Assembly: GCF_017654505.1 (NCBI RefSeq)
Contig: NC_054545.1
Coordinates: 13,177,047 to 13,241,046 of the forward strand
DNA length: 64,000 bases
Direction: 5' to 3'
Source of the DNA: Polyodon spathula
Taxonomy: Eukaryota > Chordata > Actinopteri > Acipenseriformes > Polyodontidae
The notes under the pieces were generated by a model. It was not told the DNA's origin. It saw only the letters and a program-made list of their open reading frames with translations, and did no database searches. Positions 61,576-64,000 of the stretch are shown piece after piece; within the stretch, counting starts at the first letter, position 1; each line of letters starts with the position of its first letter. The position numbers were made by a program, and so were the translations under genes.

Positions 61576-61663
61576 ACCCCCCCCCCCCCAAAAAAAAAAA
61601 AAAAAACTAATGAGAGAAAGAACATGATAAAATATACAAATGGATATGACAATTAACGTAAGG

Positions 61664-62010
61664 CAGGGATTCCCAATCCTGGTCCTGGTGACTCACTGTG
61701 TCTGCAGGTTTTCATTCCAACTGAGCTCTCAGTTACTTAACTAGACCCTTAATTGAACTGATAATTTGCTTAATTAGACCCTTTTAATTGTTTTCATATC
61801 TTAAACAGTTGCAGAGTTCAAGTTAGCTATAACATTGTGTAAGTAACTTGAACTCTGCAATTGTTTGAGATCTGAAACTAATTAAAAAGGTCTAATTAAG
61901 CAAATGATCATGTCAGTTAAGAGTTTAATTAAGTACTGTAATTGAAAACTTAGTTGGAATGAAAATCAGTAGATAAAGTGGATCCCGAGGACCAGGTTTG
62001 GGAAACCCTA
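61664..62010. mobile_element. Palindromic hAT-type MITE
   Basis: A 347-base element that is almost entirely one inverted repeat. The left arm starts CAGGGATTCCCAATCCTGGT and the right arm, reversed, starts TAGGGTTTCCCAAACCTGGT. The arms extend about 165 bases to a short centre near TAGCTATAACATTG. It is flanked by 8-base direct repeats ACGTAAGG (61656-61663) and ATGTAAGG (62011-62018). The CAGGG end and 8-base duplication are hAT traits. It has no coding capacity. Confidence 0.85.
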
Positions 62011-62265
62011 ATGTAAGGGATAGTAAAAAGACATGCTTGACCATGGTAAAGTAGTGTAAATGCATCGTAAAAGCTAAGTGACCATGCAGATTTACCATGG
62101 CAAGACTTTTAAAGAGATTAATAGTGTTTAGAATGAGCCCTGATGATTCAATAGACACTGATCTCAAGAATAAAGTTTTCATTTTGTCAGTATCTCCAGA
62201 AAGTTGGTTCAGTAGTTGGTAAGGATCAACACAGCTTCCATGAGAACCTCACCCAGTACCTTTCA

Positions 62266-62436
62266 CGCTTGCCAACCAGAAGGTTGTGGTTTGAGAAATC
62301 TCTCCACCCTTTCTATATTCATTTCAGGAGCCACCCTTGTCAGATGTAAAATGGTGTCTGGTGTCAAAGGAATAAAAAAAGAATCAAAGCCATCACCATC
62401 TTGCAAGTACCACATTAATGACATTCCCAAAACACT
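62266..62436 (-). other. Open stretch, possible exon of a minus-strand gene
   Basis: 57 open codons between stops, protein-like: GMSLMWYLQDGDGFDSFFIP, LTPDTILHLTRVAPEMNIER, VERFLKPQPSGWQA. No convincing splice sites were fixed. It may be an exon, a pseudogene or part of a mobile element. I do not recognise it. Confidence 0.25.
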
Positions 62437-63724
62437 TTAATCTAGTCTTGTTGATGAAGAATTAGTCAACATTAGCCAACACTTTTGTATGCTTAACGCT
62501 TAAAATATGCTTACATTCTAATAAACATTCTTGCAATATTGAATAGTTTCAGCTATCCTGTTCTATTAACTTGGTTAATAGAAGTCTCTTGTTTTCTCTC
62601 TATCCACATTGATTTGAGGAACCACCTAACCTTGCATAATAACTACGAAAGCCAAGACTAACAGGAAATCATCACAACTTACTGAAAGTGGGCAGCTGCA
62701 CATGAAGAGAATTCAACCAAAAATTGCCTTATTTCTATTTTTGGTGAATTTGAAAAGATTTTCCGTTTTATTCAAGTAGTGTGGAGATTAATGAGTCCAC
62801 AAAAAAGACCAAGAAAGAAATGTACTGTCTTTCCAGAAGCAGAAAAATAAAACGCCTACAGACAGAAATCAGACCGCCCAGCTGTCTGGCACGGTAACCA
62901 TAGCAACTAATTTTATAGGTCCTCCTAATTCTGGAATATGATAAACAGAGGGCACTTGTCATGATCATACAGTTTTACTATACAGTAGCTACAGAGGTTT
63001 CTTTCATTTTTATTTTTATTTCATTTAGAAATTCTTAAATTGTGCCTTTTACAAGGTGCTAATTGAAAGTGAATGGATGTGGCATTTCAAAAGGTGTGCA
63101 CATTAGTGTGGTTTACAGAGTCTAAAACACAATTCAACTGAATTTTAATCAAATTAATAAATACAATAAAATTGCGTCAGCATTAAAATTATTGAAATTG
63201 TGACCATACAAGACTTTTTAGTTGTGTGCAGAACATTTTGATGTGACTTTACCTACACATTAAAAATGATTAAAAAAATGTATTGCAATGATTGGTATTT
63301 AGTTTTAGTTCTTGAAGAACGCTGTGCTGATCTGTCAATGTGGCTCTTACAAAGGGTTGACGCCCTTAAAGATGTATCACATGGTAATGGAAATAATGTT
63401 CCTCTGGCCGTGTACACTGTTCCCTTCATTTTTTTTTCAGTTGATTGTTGTAGTGACTGTGCTTCATGGATATTAATTTAACAGTATTGCTTCTGGCTAT
63501 TTCAATTTTTATAGCATTGTAGAACAATGAATGCAGTTACGGTAATGATTTTTCCAGCTACAACACTCAGCTTTATGCCAGAGCAGCTTTAGGAACAATC
63601 ATAGAACAGTCAGCTTTTTCTTTCATTCTTAAAACCTGTGTGGACACTTGAACTGTGACCAACCTAGTCATCTAATTTAGTTACCTTCTCACAAATGAAG
63701 CTTGTGTCAAGCACCACATCTGAT

Positions 63725-63725
<1 letters not shown>

Positions 63726-63772
<47 letters not shown>
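63726..63772. repeat. AAT microsatellite
   Basis: About 47 bases of AAT units in crip2 intron 1. Confidence 0.95.
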
Positions 63773-63907
63773 GTATTTTTATTTTTATGTTGCAGCTTTC
63801 ATAGTGGACCACCATCACAAAGTGCTTTAGAGGGATAGGCTGTGAACTGTGCGTTATAAGCAGAGTCACTTACAGTAGAACATTGATTTAACATCTCATC
63901 TAAAGAG

Positions 63908-64000
63908 GGGCTCCTGAGCTCTCTGCGTAGGAAGCGCCCAATAGCCTGGAGATCGGGAGTCCAAATCCAAGCTATGTCATTGCCGACCATGACCGGGAGT
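63908..64000 (+). repeat. tRNA-derived SINE head, GC-rich family, cut by the window end
   Basis: It begins GGGGCTCCTGAGCTCTCTGC and continues GCCTGGAGATCGGGAGTCCA and AAGCTATGTCATTGCCGACC, parallel to the minus-strand copy at 17.8-18.2 kb. It has a degenerate B-box (GAGTCCAAATCC). Confidence 0.7.

Larger units (their letters stand above)
54933..64000. other. crip2 intron 1 (partial), repeat-bearing
   Basis: No LIM-domain exon (GKDWHxFCLKC type) was seen on the plus strand. It contains AAT-type microsatellites (55.1 and 63.7 kb), a SINE (61.4 kb), a palindromic hAT MITE (61.66-62.01 kb) and the head of a further SINE (63.9 kb). Two open stretches on the minus strand may be exons of another gene. 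Confidence 0.6.

Overview
The window is vertebrate genomic DNA, most likely from a ray-finned fish. It has multi-exon genes with GT-AG introns of hundreds to thousands of bases. It is AT-rich, with long TA microsatellites, a Tc1-like transposon, an L2 LINE tail, tRNA-derived SINEs, a solo LTR and a palindromic hAT-type MITE. The repeat mix looks to me like a non-teleost ray-finned fish such as a sturgeon, paddlefish or gar; that is inference from memory of repeat styles.

Positions 604-36758, minus strand, hold nearly all of mta1 (metastasis-associated protein 1, a NuRD chromatin-remodelling subunit). I could place 19 coding exons by hand. Every one has GT-AG borders and the reading phase carries through all 18 junctions, giving about 677 codons. 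The last coding exon (about 50 residues by comparison with the mammalian protein) lies left of position 1. The order is BAH, ELM2, SANT and GATA-type zinc finger, then the basic and proline-rich C-terminal region. Exon 12 carries a glycine-alanine repeat that I do not recall from mammalian MTA1. The introns hold a deleted Tc1 element (5.0-6.5 kb), SINEs, an L2 tail with a nested insertion (25.1-26.0 kb), an odd templated insertion (24.1 kb) and several TA tracts.

Positions 36.9-49.9 kb are intergenic: a degenerate second Tc1-like element, SINEs, a solo LTR and a run of CTCF-like motifs, including a perfect core match at 48.04 kb.

Positions 49.99-53.51 kb, minus strand, hold the last three exons of a gene I do not recognise. 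They have consistent phase-1 junctions, a stop codon and a poly(A) signal, but one reading-frame slip. Its upstream exons were not located; two open stretches further right (58.3-58.5 and 62.27-62.44 kb, minus) are candidates.

Positions 54890-54932, plus strand, are the first coding exon of crip2 (cysteine-rich LIM-only protein). The other LIM exons are not visible, so the rest of the window appears to be crip2 intron 1, which contains a hAT MITE and SINEs. mta1 and crip2 are neighbours in human too, but here they run head to head, with the unknown gene between them.
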